Positions 7,462-15,396 of a DNA stretch of 50,772 nucleotides are shown piece by piece. The DNA lies in the NCBI GenBank assembly GCA_964467615.1, contig CAYXRK010000010.1, positions 1-50,772 on the forward strand, read 5' to 3'. The notes beneath the pieces are model-generated. The model made no database searches and was not told where the DNA came from. It saw only the letters and a program-made list of their open reading frames with translations. Source of the DNA: CAYXRK01 sp964467615. Lineage in GTDB: Bacteria; Hydrogenedentota; Hydrogenedentia; Hydrogenedentales; GCA-2746185. A program made the translations under genes and the position numbers. Numbering within the stretch: position 1 is the first letter of the stretch; every line of letters starts with the position of its first letter.

Positions 7462-8906
7462 TGACAAGCGTAAACAAAACATGGCTCGTGTTGATGGCGC
7501 TTCAACTCGGCCTCGCCGCCGGGGCATACGGCCAAGGCTACATGTTGAAGGAAATTTCCGATAAGTCGAGAGGCTGCATCCTGTGCCATAAGGAATCGAG
7601 CAAGGTCATCTATGAACAGTGGGGCGACAGCAAACACTTCCGCGCGAACATTGGTTGCTACGAATGCCACAAGGCCGAACAGACCGATCCCGACGTGATG
7701 CTGCACTACGACGACTACATCTCCAGCATCGTTAGCCCGCGCGATTGCGCCCGCTGCCACGAACGGGAGGTCCAAGAATTTTCCGGGTCTCACCATTCGA
7801 AGGCCGCCCGCATCCTCGGCTCGCTGGACAACACGCTCGCGGAAGTGGTCGAGGGAAACAACGGTTTTGTTACGCCGATGTTCCCGATGGGCGTATCGGC
7901 GGCGGCGGTCAACGGCTGTTGGCAGTGTCACGGCAGCGAAGTGAAAGTCTTGCCAGGCGGAAAACTCGATCCCGCCACCTGGCCCAATTCCGGCATCGGC
8001 CGCATCAACCCCGACGGCTCGGAAGGATCGTGCAGCGCGTGCCACTCGCGCCACGCTTTCTCAGTGCAGCAGGTGCGCAATCCCGAGAACTGCGGGAAAT
8101 GCCACATGGGGCCAGACCATCCGCAGATCGAGATTTACAACGAATCCAAACACGGCATCGCCTTCCGCGCGAACATAGATAAGATGAATATGGACAGCCC
8201 GAAATGGATCGTCGGCGAGGACTACAGCGCCGCGCCCACCTGCGCCACGTGCCACATGAGCGCGACGGCGGACCAGGCCGTGACGCACGACGTGGGAATG
8301 CGGATCAGTTGGAACAATCGGCCCGCGATTTCGATCCGGCCCGAGGTGTCCGACGCGAAGATGGGGCTACCGGGCAAGGACGTCCCGTGGGAAACGCGGC
8401 GCGCGAACATGCAAAACGTCTGCCTGAACTGCCACAACCAGGACTACGTCAACTCGTTCTACCAGCAATACGACGGTCTTATCTCGCTCTATGAAGAAAA
8501 GTTCGCGAAGCCCGGATTGGAATTGATGCAGGTGGCCAAGCCGCTGCTCAAGCCGGTGGAATTCGGCAACAAAATCGACTGGATTTGGTTCGAACTTTGG
8601 CACCACGAGGGCCGCCGCGCGCGGCACGGCGTATCGATGATGGGGCCGGACATCACGCACTGGCACGGCACCTACGAAGTCGCGAAGAACTTCTACTCCG
8701 AGTTCATACCGGAACTCGAGGAGCTCGCGGCGAAGGGCCAAGCGTCCGGAGATGCGGCGAAGCAGGCGGCGGCAAGCGCGTTGGCCGTCAAGATCGAGGA
8801 AGTGTTGAACCATAACAACCATCAGTGGTTTCTCGACAAGATGGATCCGACGCTGAAAGAGGAGCGGCAGCGGCGCATGGAGGAGTTTCAGAAACGCTAT
8901 GAGTGA
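7458..8906 (+). CDS. octaheme cytochrome c, hydroxylamine oxidoreductase (HAO/eHAO) family
   Basis: The 482-residue protein has an N-terminal export signal (to about residue 25) and eight CXXCH sites at 40-44, 67-71, 97-101, 154-158, 192-196, 212-216, 262-266 and 322-326. Between them run family-specific stretches: GIGRINPDGSEGSCSACHSR, CGKCHMGPDHPQ, ESKHGI, PTCATCHM, THDVG and later WHHEGRRARHG. The Asp220-His221 pair in GPDHP probably matches the catalytic Asp-His of HAO. The pattern resembles the reductive type of HAO found in some Campylobacterota, which lacks the tyrosine crosslink and reduces nitrite or hydroxylamine to ammonia. That direction is inferred here from the quinol-oxidising partners. 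A GGGAG ribosome site precedes ATG 7458. Confidence 0.9.
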   Translation: MMTSVNKTWLVLMALQLGLAAGAYGQGYMLKEISDKSRGCILCHKESSKVIYEQWGDSKHFRANIGCYECHKAEQTDPDVMLHYDDYISSIVSPRDCARCHEREVQEFSGSHHSKAARILGSLDNTLAEVVEGNNGFVTPMFPMGVSAAAVNGCWQCHGSEVKVLPGGKLDPATWPNSGIGRINPDGSEGSCSACHSRHAFSVQQVRNPENCGKCHMGPDHPQIEIYNESKHGIAFRANIDKMNMDSPKWIVGEDYSAAPTCATCHMSATADQAVTHDVGMRISWNNRPAISIRPEVSDAKMGLPGKDVPWETRRANMQNVCLNCHNQDYVNSFYQQYDGLISLYEEKFAKPGLELMQVAKPLLKPVEFGNKIDWIWFELWHHEGRRARHGVSMMGPDITHWHGTYEVAKNFYSEFIPELEELAAKGQASGDAAKQAAASALAVKIEEVLNHNNHQWFLDKMDPTLKEERQRRMEEFQKRYE

Positions 8907-9384
8907 GCTGAATCTTCTCCAGCCCGACGAACGGATCGCGACTGACGATCCCGCCGAGGCGGCGCTCCTGCTTGGCGCTCTTCTCGACGAACACGCCGAG
9001 CGCGCCGCCGAGCGGGTCTTGGCGCGTCTCGGTGGCCCGCTCACGGAACAAAACCTGTCGCAATTTTTGGAAGACGAGGCCTGTCTCCGATATCCGGCAC
9101 GCATTGTGTTCGACGCCGAGGGACTCGAGGCACACCAATTCGGCGAGCCTCGGCTGATCGATCGCGACGGTAATAAGACCTGCGAGTTTCGAATACATCC
9201 GCGGTTCGCCCTTACCCCCCGGCTTCTCCCCCACTTCGTCGCCTACCTTGCGCCGCTGGTCAACTACGGGCCCATCGTGTCGTCGGAAATGTGCGAGTGG
9301 TACGGCGCGCTGATCACCGCAACCGATCCGGACGAATACTACGAACTCCTTTGTCGCGCCGTTGACAGCGTTGGAACCTCGTAG
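8899..9384 (+). CDS. hypothetical protein, last gene of the cytochrome operon
   Basis: I do not recognise this 161-residue protein. It overlaps the end of the octaheme gene by eight bases, so it is surely cotranslated. It has no signal peptide, no membrane segment and no CXXCH site, so it should be cytoplasmic. The N-terminal half is acidic and helical (PAEAALLLGALLDEHAERAA). The C-terminal half has mixed strands and helices, including YLAPLVNYGPIVSSEMCEWY. A chaperone or maturation role for the Tat-exported or haem subunits is possible from position alone, but no motif supports it. Confidence 0.75.
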   Translation: MSELNLLQPDERIATDDPAEAALLLGALLDEHAERAAERVLARLGGPLTEQNLSQFLEDEACLRYPARIVFDAEGLEAHQFGEPRLIDRDGNKTCEFRIHPRFALTPRLLPHFVAYLAPLVNYGPIVSSEMCEWYGALITATDPDEYYELLCRAVDSVGTS

Positions 9385-9719
9385 CCAGATCGGTGTTTCA
9401 CGCAAAGTGCTTTCGATTCGATGGGCGAAGCACTCGACGCACAATCCCGACCTACGCTCCCCTACTCCGTGCGCCAGCCCCATGCCCAAACAAACGTGTA
9501 GCCCGCTTCCTGAGTGCGCATACGCCCGCGTAACTCAGAATGGGCCGACCTACACTGGCGTAGGACTGAGGGGTACGCGCGGACGCCACAGGCCGATTCG
9601 GGGGGCATTTCGTGTTGGCACATGAAATGCTCATATGAGCCTAAACGTAACGTGACAAACCGCTTGCACACTATTGGGTGACACAACTGACCCAGGCATT
9701 TCCAGGTAAAGGGCGAGAC
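9385..9719. other. intergenic stretch with a hairpin
   Basis: This 335-base gap between the cytochrome operon and the lipid operon has no gene. A hairpin at 9605-9630 (GCATTTCGTGT, loop TGGC, ACATGAAATGC, one G-T pair) is the only clear structure and is followed by a small palindrome TCATATGA. It has no T tract. The promoter of the next gene should lie between it and 9720, but no good -35/-10 pair is seen. Confidence 0.4.
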
Positions 9720-11312
9720 ATGGCAACGAACAAATTGAAGCGGAGAATGACGGCGCTCGACGCGGGGTTCTACTTCGCGGAGAACAAAAAGAACCCGATG
9801 CACATCGGCGCGGTGGACATCATCGACGGTGACATCAACGCCGCGGCGCTCGCCGAGCGTCTCGACGCGAAACTGCATCTCGTACCACGCTATCGGCAAA
9901 AGCTTGTGCCCGCTCCGTTTCACGTTGGGCTTCCTACCTGGGAAGACGACGAGGCTTTCGACATCCACAACCACGTCGTCGAAGTCAGCTTGCCGAAACC
10001 GGGCACGGAAGCCCAACTCATGCGCGTGTGCGGGAAGTATTTCGAGATGCTCCTCGATAGAGACAAACCGCTCTGGAAGTTCATCGTCATTCGCGGTCTC
10101 GAAGGCGGCAAGTCGGCGATGCTGTTCCTCGTCCACCACTGCATGGTGGACGGCGTATCCGGTACTGAGATTTGGTCGCTGCTAATGGACGTGACGGCAG
10201 ATGCCGAGACATTGGAGAAGGTCCCGTTCGAGCCGGCAACGTTGCCGACGCGCGAACAGCTTTTTTCCGACGCGTTGTGGGACAACGCTCGCGATCTAGT
10301 CGACAATGTTTCCGAATTTCAGCGCGGGTCGTTGGAGTTCGCCCGTAACGTGCGCGGCGACATGGCCATCGCGCTGGGGCGCAATCTTCGGAAGTTGGCG
10401 CGCGATCTGACCAAGCCCATCAAACGGTTTCCGTTCAATGTGCGGACGTTTTCGGGGCGCCGCAAGCTGAGTTGGAGTTCCGTCTCGTTCGCGGAAGTGC
10501 GCGCGATACGAAACGAATGCGGGGGCACCGTCAACGACGTGGTGCTCGCGGCGCTCGGCGGAGCGCTTCGCAAGTACGCGGCGCACCACGGTATGCGGGT
10601 GCGCAACGATTCGGCGCGCATCTTCGTGCCGGTCAGCGTACGCTCCACCGAGCAAGGCGGGTCGTTGGGCAACAAGGTGTCGTTCCTGCCGGTCGATGTG
10701 CCGATGGACGCGGACAGTCCGGTCGAGCGGCTGGCTGCCGTGACCGAACGGACGAGCCTGCTCAAGAAAATTCGCTTCGCAAACCTGTTCGATCTCATGA
10801 CCCACTTCTGGCGCGCGACGGCCACGCCGCTCCAGCGGCTTTTGGGCGCGGCGGCTTTCGCGCCGCAACTTCAGGGCGCGCTCGACCTCGTCGCCCGGAC
10901 GCCGCTGATGCACATGGTTTGCACGAACGTGCCCGGTCCGCAGTTGCCGCTGTATTGCCTCGGCAAGCAGGTGCTCGCGCACGTGCCGCTGTTGCCGGTC
11001 GCGCCGGGCATGGGGCTCAACATGGGCGTGTTCAGTTACAACCAGCGGATTTACTTCGGCTTCATCGCCGACTCCGCCGCCGCACCCGACGTTCGGCTGT
11101 TCAATCGCTACATGGATCAGGCCTTCGCCGAATTGCGCGATGCCGCGGGCGTCAAGCCGATTGCGACGGTAGAAATCGCTTCGCGTCCCGTGAGCGGCAC
11201 ACCGAGTGACAGTGCGACGCCGATTGGCGAGGTGCTTGCCAAGGAAATCGCCGCCGCGCTGAAGGCCGAGAAGAAGCCCGCGGCCCCGGCCGTGGTTGAA
11301 GTTAACGTGTAA
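9720..11312 (+). CDS. wax ester synthase / diacylglycerol acyltransferase (WS/DGAT)
   Basis: This bifunctional enzyme family joins acyl-CoA to fatty alcohols or diacylglycerol to make storage lipids. The catalytic motif HHCMVDG is at residues 139-145, a version of HHxxxDG. The N-terminus TALDAGFYFAENKKNPMHIG and the later CTNVPGPQLPLY are typical of the family. I start it at ATG 9720 (530 residues), behind a purine-rich AAAGGGCGAG; a frame 14 codons longer exists but adds nothing family-like. The last 70 or so residues are Ala/Pro/Lys-rich and probably disordered. It is followed after 26 bases by a small helical protein and then an ABC1-type kinase, suggesting a lipid-storage unit. Confidence 0.9.
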   Translation: MATNKLKRRMTALDAGFYFAENKKNPMHIGAVDIIDGDINAAALAERLDAKLHLVPRYRQKLVPAPFHVGLPTWEDDEAFDIHNHVVEVSLPKPGTEAQLMRVCGKYFEMLLDRDKPLWKFIVIRGLEGGKSAMLFLVHHCMVDGVSGTEIWSLLMDVTADAETLEKVPFEPATLPTREQLFSDALWDNARDLVDNVSEFQRGSLEFARNVRGDMAIALGRNLRKLARDLTKPIKRFPFNVRTFSGRRKLSWSSVSFAEVRAIRNECGGTVNDVVLAALGGALRKYAAHHGMRVRNDSARIFVPVSVRSTEQGGSLGNKVSFLPVDVPMDADSPVERLAAVTERTSLLKKIRFANLFDLMTHFWRATATPLQRLLGAAAFAPQLQGALDLVARTPLMHMVCTNVPGPQLPLYCLGKQVLAHVPLLPVAPGMGLNMGVFSYNQRIYFGFIADSAAAPDVRLFNRYMDQAFAELRDAAGVKPIATVEIASRPVSGTPSDSATPIGEVLAKEIAAALKAEKKPAAPAVVEVNV

Positions 11313-11338
11313 ACGAAACCAAACAAGGAGGACCCGAT

Positions 11339-11665
11339 ATGTCACGTATGGAACGCTTGGGGGAACGATTAGCGCCGGTGCGGGAACGCCTCGCGAAGTA
11401 TGCGGGGAAAGCGGTCGAATTGCAGAAGAAGGCCGCACTTGGCGCGTTCGATCAGATGGCGAAACTCCAGGACCGCTCAGAAACATGGACGCTGGGACGA
11501 ATCGAAGACGCAAAGTACCTGCCGGCGGAAAGTAAGAAGCTGGCCGGCGCTTGGGCGGCCTTCGCGAAGAAGAACCGCGCGGACATCCGCAAGACTGCCG
11601 AGAAGACGTATGAATTGACCGGAGCGTACTTCACGAGGCTCGAATCGAAGTCCGCGTCGGCGTAA
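11339..11665 (+). CDS. small helical, phasin-like protein
   Basis: The 108-residue protein has no signal or membrane segment. It is almost entirely charged amphipathic helix (RMERLGERLAPVRERLAKYA; later ADIRKTAEKTYELTGAYFTR), much like phasins that coat storage granules. That comparison rests on composition and on the adjacent wax-ester synthase gene, not on a clear family motif. A strong ribosome site AAGGAGG precedes ATG 11339. A rho-independent terminator follows, so this gene ends the transcript that starts with the WS/DGAT gene. Confidence 0.7.
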   Translation: MSRMERLGERLAPVRERLAKYAGKAVELQKKAALGAFDQMAKLQDRSETWTLGRIEDAKYLPAESKKLAGAWAAFAKKNRADIRKTAEKTYELTGAYFTRLESKSASA

Positions 11666-11702
11666 CCGTTTTCAACAGAGCCCAGCCCTCTCTGCTACCA
11701 TA

Positions 11703-11748
11703 GAGGCGGATCCCGATCAGGATTTGGGGTCCGCCTCGACGGTTTTTT
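11703..11748 (+). terminator. rho-independent terminator
   Basis: GAGGCGGATCCC (11703-11714) pairs with GGGGTCCGCCTC (11726-11737) as a 12-base stem with one G-T pair, followed by GACGG and a run of six T (11743-11748). It closes the WS/DGAT and phasin-like transcript 38 bases after the last stop. The kinase gene that follows starts only 16 bases later, so its promoter is hard to place unless readthrough occurs. Confidence 0.85.
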
Positions 11749-11763
11749 GACGCCAGAGTAAGC

Positions 11764-13266
11764 ATGAATTCTCCCTTTCTGCACATCAATGCCGCTGCAG
11801 TCGTTCCGGATTGTTACGCGGAATGGCGTCCGCTGATTCAAGACGCGATCGATTTGTTCCTGGCGCGCCTTTCGCATTCACGGACCGAGGCGATCACCCG
11901 GCATCAAGCGGTACTTCCGCCGGATACCGGCGAGGAAGAACGCGCCGTCGCCCTGATGCGGGACTGTCCCATGCTGCACAAACTCGGGCAGGTGCTTGCG
12001 CGGCACCAACGTCTCGACGCGGCGTTTCGCGCGCGATTGCAGCGTCTCGAGAACAGCGCGCCATCGATGCGGCTCGACGACGTTCGGGAGCACGTGCTTC
12101 GTGAACTCGGCGACACCGTGACCCGATACCGTATCGAGCTCAGCGGCGAACCGATTGCCGAGGGCAGCGTGGCGGTAGTGTTGCCGTGCACGTGGGCGCC
12201 CCCGCGCGCGAAGCGGCGGCGGAACGGCGTGCTCAAGGTGCTGAAGCCGGGAGTATCGGAACTGTTAGCCGAAGACCTCGCCATCCTTGACGAAGTGACC
12301 GTCCTGCTTGACGAACGAAAGGACCGCTACAAGCTTCCTGGGCTCGACTACGGCGACACGCTCGGCTCCGTCCGGGATCTTTTGACTGAGGAGGTAAAGC
12401 TCGACCAGGAGCAGCGGCACATTCGCGAGGCGCGTACCGTGTTCGACCGCATCGAGGGCATCTGCGTCCCGAAGCTGCTGCCGTTCTGCACACCGCGCGT
12501 GACGGCGATGGAAGCGATCGCGGGCGTGACGATGGCCGACTATACCGAGCGCGTCGGCGAGGCCCGTGAACAGTCGAAGTCTTACGCAACGCGCATCGTC
12601 GAGTCCATGCTCGCGCACAGCGTCTTCTCGCGCGAGGCGTTGACGTTTTTCCATGCGGATCCGCACGCCGGAAACTTCATGGCGATGGACGACGGCCAAC
12701 TTGCGTTGCTCGATTGGAGTCTGATCGGGCGGCTGACGAAGCCCGAGCGAGAGGGCCTCGTGCAAATCGTGTTGGGCGCGTTGCGGTTGGACACGAAACA
12801 CATCGAGAAGGCGCTCGCGCGATTGGCGGTGGTGCCCGCGGCGAAAGGCGTATTGCGGGCAAGCGCGCGCGAGGTGTTGCGCGAGGTGCGCAAGGGCCAA
12901 TTCCCCGGCCTCTCGTGGGTCACACACGTACTCGAAACGGCCGCGGGGCGCGGCGTGCGGTTTTCGGCGGACCTGATCTTGTTCCGAAAGAGCATCTTCA
13001 CATTGCGCGGCCTCGTGTATGACGTCGATCCGAATGTTTCGATCGACCGAATCTTTCTGGCGGGTGCGCTACGTGCTCTTATCCGCGAATGGCCGCGTCG
13101 ATTGTTCTCGCTTCCGCGCTCGCGCAATTTCGCGACACACCTTTCCAACACCGACCTCCTTCGCGTCTATCTCGGCGTGCCGCTCACGATCGCCAAGTTT
13201 TGGTCACAGACGCTGGGCGATCTCGCGGGCGAATATCTGCCGGAACTATCCGTATCGAGGGGGTAG
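11764..13266 (+). CDS. ABC1/UbiB-family atypical kinase
   Basis: The 500-residue protein shows the UbiB/ABC1 core. KLGQ (73-76) is part of the family KxGQ motif, and IAEGSVAVVL is a modified nucleotide loop (usually AxAS). LKVLKPG carries the ATP lysine. FFHADPHAGN near residues 295-304 is the catalytic loop, and LLDWSLIGRL near 315 is the metal-binding segment. UbiB-type proteins are ATPases or kinases that help handle quinones and other lipids at membranes. The usual C-terminal membrane helices are not obvious. It lies just after the terminator of the wax-ester synthase transcript on the same strand. A role in lipid metabolism rather than ubiquinone synthesis fits the setting, but is inference. 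Confidence 0.85.
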   Translation: MNSPFLHINAAAVVPDCYAEWRPLIQDAIDLFLARLSHSRTEAITRHQAVLPPDTGEEERAVALMRDCPMLHKLGQVLARHQRLDAAFRARLQRLENSAPSMRLDDVREHVLRELGDTVTRYRIELSGEPIAEGSVAVVLPCTWAPPRAKRRRNGVLKVLKPGVSELLAEDLAILDEVTVLLDERKDRYKLPGLDYGDTLGSVRDLLTEEVKLDQEQRHIREARTVFDRIEGICVPKLLPFCTPRVTAMEAIAGVTMADYTERVGEAREQSKSYATRIVESMLAHSVFSREALTFFHADPHAGNFMAMDDGQLALLDWSLIGRLTKPEREGLVQIVLGALRLDTKHIEKALARLAVVPAAKGVLRASAREVLREVRKGQFPGLSWVTHVLETAAGRGVRFSADLILFRKSIFTLRGLVYDVDPNVSIDRIFLAGALRALIREWPRRLFSLPRSRNFATHLSNTDLLRVYLGVPLTIAKFWSQTLGDLAGEYLPELSVSRG

Positions 13267-13326
13267 GCCGGGGATTCATTCCCGCCTTCGAACCGAGAAC
13301 CCGTACGCAAACGGGCAGAGCATGCG

Positions 13327-14325
13327 CTATTTCATCACATGCTCGCTCGGCATCACGCCCACCCTGTTCGTGCCGAACCCAATGTCGGCGGGCGCATACT
13401 CCCCAATGAAATCCACATTCGCGCGCGGCGGAACCACATCCTCCATTCCCAGGCCCCAATACACGGCGTTCACCAACAGCCGCCGAAAGCCCTCGCTCTT
13501 CAAATCGAACGAATGCCCCATCGTCGTGGTGAACACGCGCGACGGCTTGCCCGAGGTACCCGTGTAGCTTTTGATCCAGGCGACCGGCACCATCGGCTTC
13601 TCGGCATTAGGCGCGTCATCCGGATTCATGCCCTTGAGCACCTGCCCCATCACCACCGGATTGCTATCGCCGCTTAGCGTGGTGATGCCGTAAACGTCGG
13701 ACGGCCCCCAAATGTCCTCGCAACCCCGTACGAGCGGACTGTCCTTCATGCCCTCGGCGATCACACCGCGCGTGCTCTCGGCCTTATGATTGCCGTAGTG
13801 GTTGACCCACGTCTCCCCCAACACCTCGCGCCCGTAGCCGCCCTTCGGGTCCTTGCTGTTCCACGACCATTTCGCATTCGGGTCCGCCGCGTTCTTGAAG
13901 AAGAACGCATGCGTCGCGGTGCGCAGCGCCATGATTGGACGCCCCGAATCCGTATAGTCGATGATGCGCTTCATCTGCTCGTCCGGCAGATCGCGAAACC
14001 GCGTAAACAAAATCATCAAGTCCGCGTTGTCGAGCGCATCGAGTCCGGGAATGTTGTTCTGCACTTCTGGCGCTATCGCGCCGGTTTCCGGGTTGATAGC
14101 GAAAAGCACCGTCACCTTGAATCCATGCCGCGCGGCCAATATCTTCCCGAACGGCGGCATCGACTCCTCGGAACGATACTCGTCATCGCCCGTCACGATG
14201 ACGACATGTTTGCCCTTGCCTGCGCCGTCACCACCCTCGTAGACGACCCAAGGGTCGACCGCGTGGGTCGCGCAAAAAGCAGCACTCGCCAGAATCCCAG
14301 CAATTATGGGCCTAGTCGCGTTCAT
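13327..14325 (-). CDS. secreted ThuA-family (trehalose-utilisation-like) protein
   Basis: From ATG 14323-14325 the product has 332 residues; an ATG 17 codons upstream would add non-family sequence ahead of the signal peptide. The signal peptide is about residues 1-22 (ATRPIIAGILASAAFCATHA). The ThuA fold, a class-I glutamine-amidotransferase-like domain, shows in KHVVIVTGDDEYRSEESMPP, LMILFTRFRDLPDEQMKRI, RPIMALRTATHAF and the C-terminal RVFTTTMGHSFD. ThuA proteins are linked to sugar metabolism, but their reaction is poorly defined. The long middle part (WNSKDPKGGYGREVLGETWV) is like planctomycete-type members. It stands alone, with the GNAT gene upstream on the same strand overlapping only non-coding DNA. 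Confidence 0.85.
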   Translation of the reverse strand: MNATRPIIAGILASAAFCATHAVDPWVVYEGGDGAGKGKHVVIVTGDDEYRSEESMPPFGKILAARHGFKVTVLFAINPETGAIAPEVQNNIPGLDALDNADLMILFTRFRDLPDEQMKRIIDYTDSGRPIMALRTATHAFFFKNAADPNAKWSWNSKDPKGGYGREVLGETWVNHYGNHKAESTRGVIAEGMKDSPLVRGCEDIWGPSDVYGITTLSGDSNPVVMGQVLKGMNPDDAPNAEKPMVPVAWIKSYTGTSGKPSRVFTTTMGHSFDLKSEGFRRLLVNAVYWGLGMEDVVPPRANVDFIGEYAPADIGFGTNRVGVMPSEHVMK

Positions 14326-14359
14326 TGAGAGTCTCCAGTTCGACAGAACCTTACCCGGA

Positions 14360-15298
14360 TTAGCGCCAATCGTCAATCACGTAGACGCCATCGCGGTTAT
14401 AGCCCGCTTCGTTACCTCGCTGCATGGCGACACCTTGGTGAAGCACCCGAAACCCTTTGTCCAGCATCGCCTGAAACGCCTCGCGCCGCGCCATATTCAC
14501 CCCGCCCTCGATGAATTTGAGCGCGGAGGCCGCAGCAAAATCGTGGACTGCATCAAGCAACGCGCTCAGACACGCGCGGACCTCAGGCCCCGGTCTCGCC
14601 GCCGCAAACTTCATGTAACACTTTCCCGGCCCCGCCTCAGTGCCGGGGCCTGCATGGCACACGGAAAACGCCGCGACGTCGTCCCCCTCGAATACCAGAA
14701 TCGTATCGCCCAACTTCTGCGTGTACACCGATTCGATCTCGATCGATACATCCAACCCCGGATAGATCGCATCCGTGATTTCCCGCGCGTGACTCCGCCA
14801 GCGGGTGCGCTCGTCGTCGCTGCCTTCGCTGTACCGCGCGTACTTTACGCCAGACCTCTCCCCCACTTTACGTCCCATGATCGCGATCAGATACCCCGGC
14901 CAGAACCCAAACTTGCGGTAGAGGCCGCCGTGTTTGGGACTGTGCGCGAACGTGAACAGACCCGCGTGCGTCACGCCCCATCGGTCGAAGCAGTCCATGA
15001 TGGGCGCCATTAGGTGTTTGCCGAGGCCCTTGTCCCACAACTCCGGCCGCACGCTCAAGGGACCGAAAAAACCAAAGCTCCCCCAGCGCGAAGCGAAGTT
15101 CGACCCCGCGATTCGCCCATCGACCTCACACGTGAACGCCCCTTCCGGCAGCGCGCGCCAACGCGTGTGCGCCAAAAGCACGTCCGCCCAAAAGGTCTCC
15201 TTGTTGGGGACGTTCATGAACGTGCCGAACGCATCGTTGATGATCGCGTGCGCTTCCGTCAGGTCAGACTCCTTCATGGGCCGAACGACGATAGACAT
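14360..15298 (-). CDS. GNAT-family N-acetyltransferase
   Basis: The 312-residue protein has one clear GNAT domain in its first 150 residues: VVRPMKESDLTEAHAIINDA at the start, then PLSVRPELWDKGLGKHLM carrying the acetyl-CoA loop in the form DKGLGK. The C-terminal half (from about 165) has no motif I recognise; it may be a degenerate second GNAT fold, as in some tandem acetyltransferases. The substrate is unknown. It is divergent from the acyl-CoA synthetase at 15397 across a 98-base spacer. The ThuA gene follows on the same strand after 34 bases and may be cotranscribed. Confidence 0.8.
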   Translation of the reverse strand: MSIVVRPMKESDLTEAHAIINDAFGTFMNVPNKETFWADVLLAHTRWRALPEGAFTCEVDGRIAGSNFASRWGSFGFFGPLSVRPELWDKGLGKHLMAPIMDCFDRWGVTHAGLFTFAHSPKHGGLYRKFGFWPGYLIAIMGRKVGERSGVKYARYSEGSDDERTRWRSHAREITDAIYPGLDVSIEIESVYTQKLGDTILVFEGDDVAAFSVCHAGPGTEAGPGKCYMKFAAARPGPEVRACLSALLDAVHDFAAASALKFIEGGVNMARREAFQAMLDKGFRVLHQGVAMQRGNEAGYNRDGVYVIDDWR

Positions 15299-15396
15299 TC
15301 GCCTGCTCCGCGTGATTACTTGTAACGAATTCGAGGGAAAAGTACCCTACCCCAATCCGGTCAACGAATAGCCACAACAACCAGGAGAGACTATTC

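Noticed and set aside
10296..11513. Minus-strand frame of 405 codons opposite the WS/DGAT gene
   Set aside because: Antisense shadow with no protein-family features.
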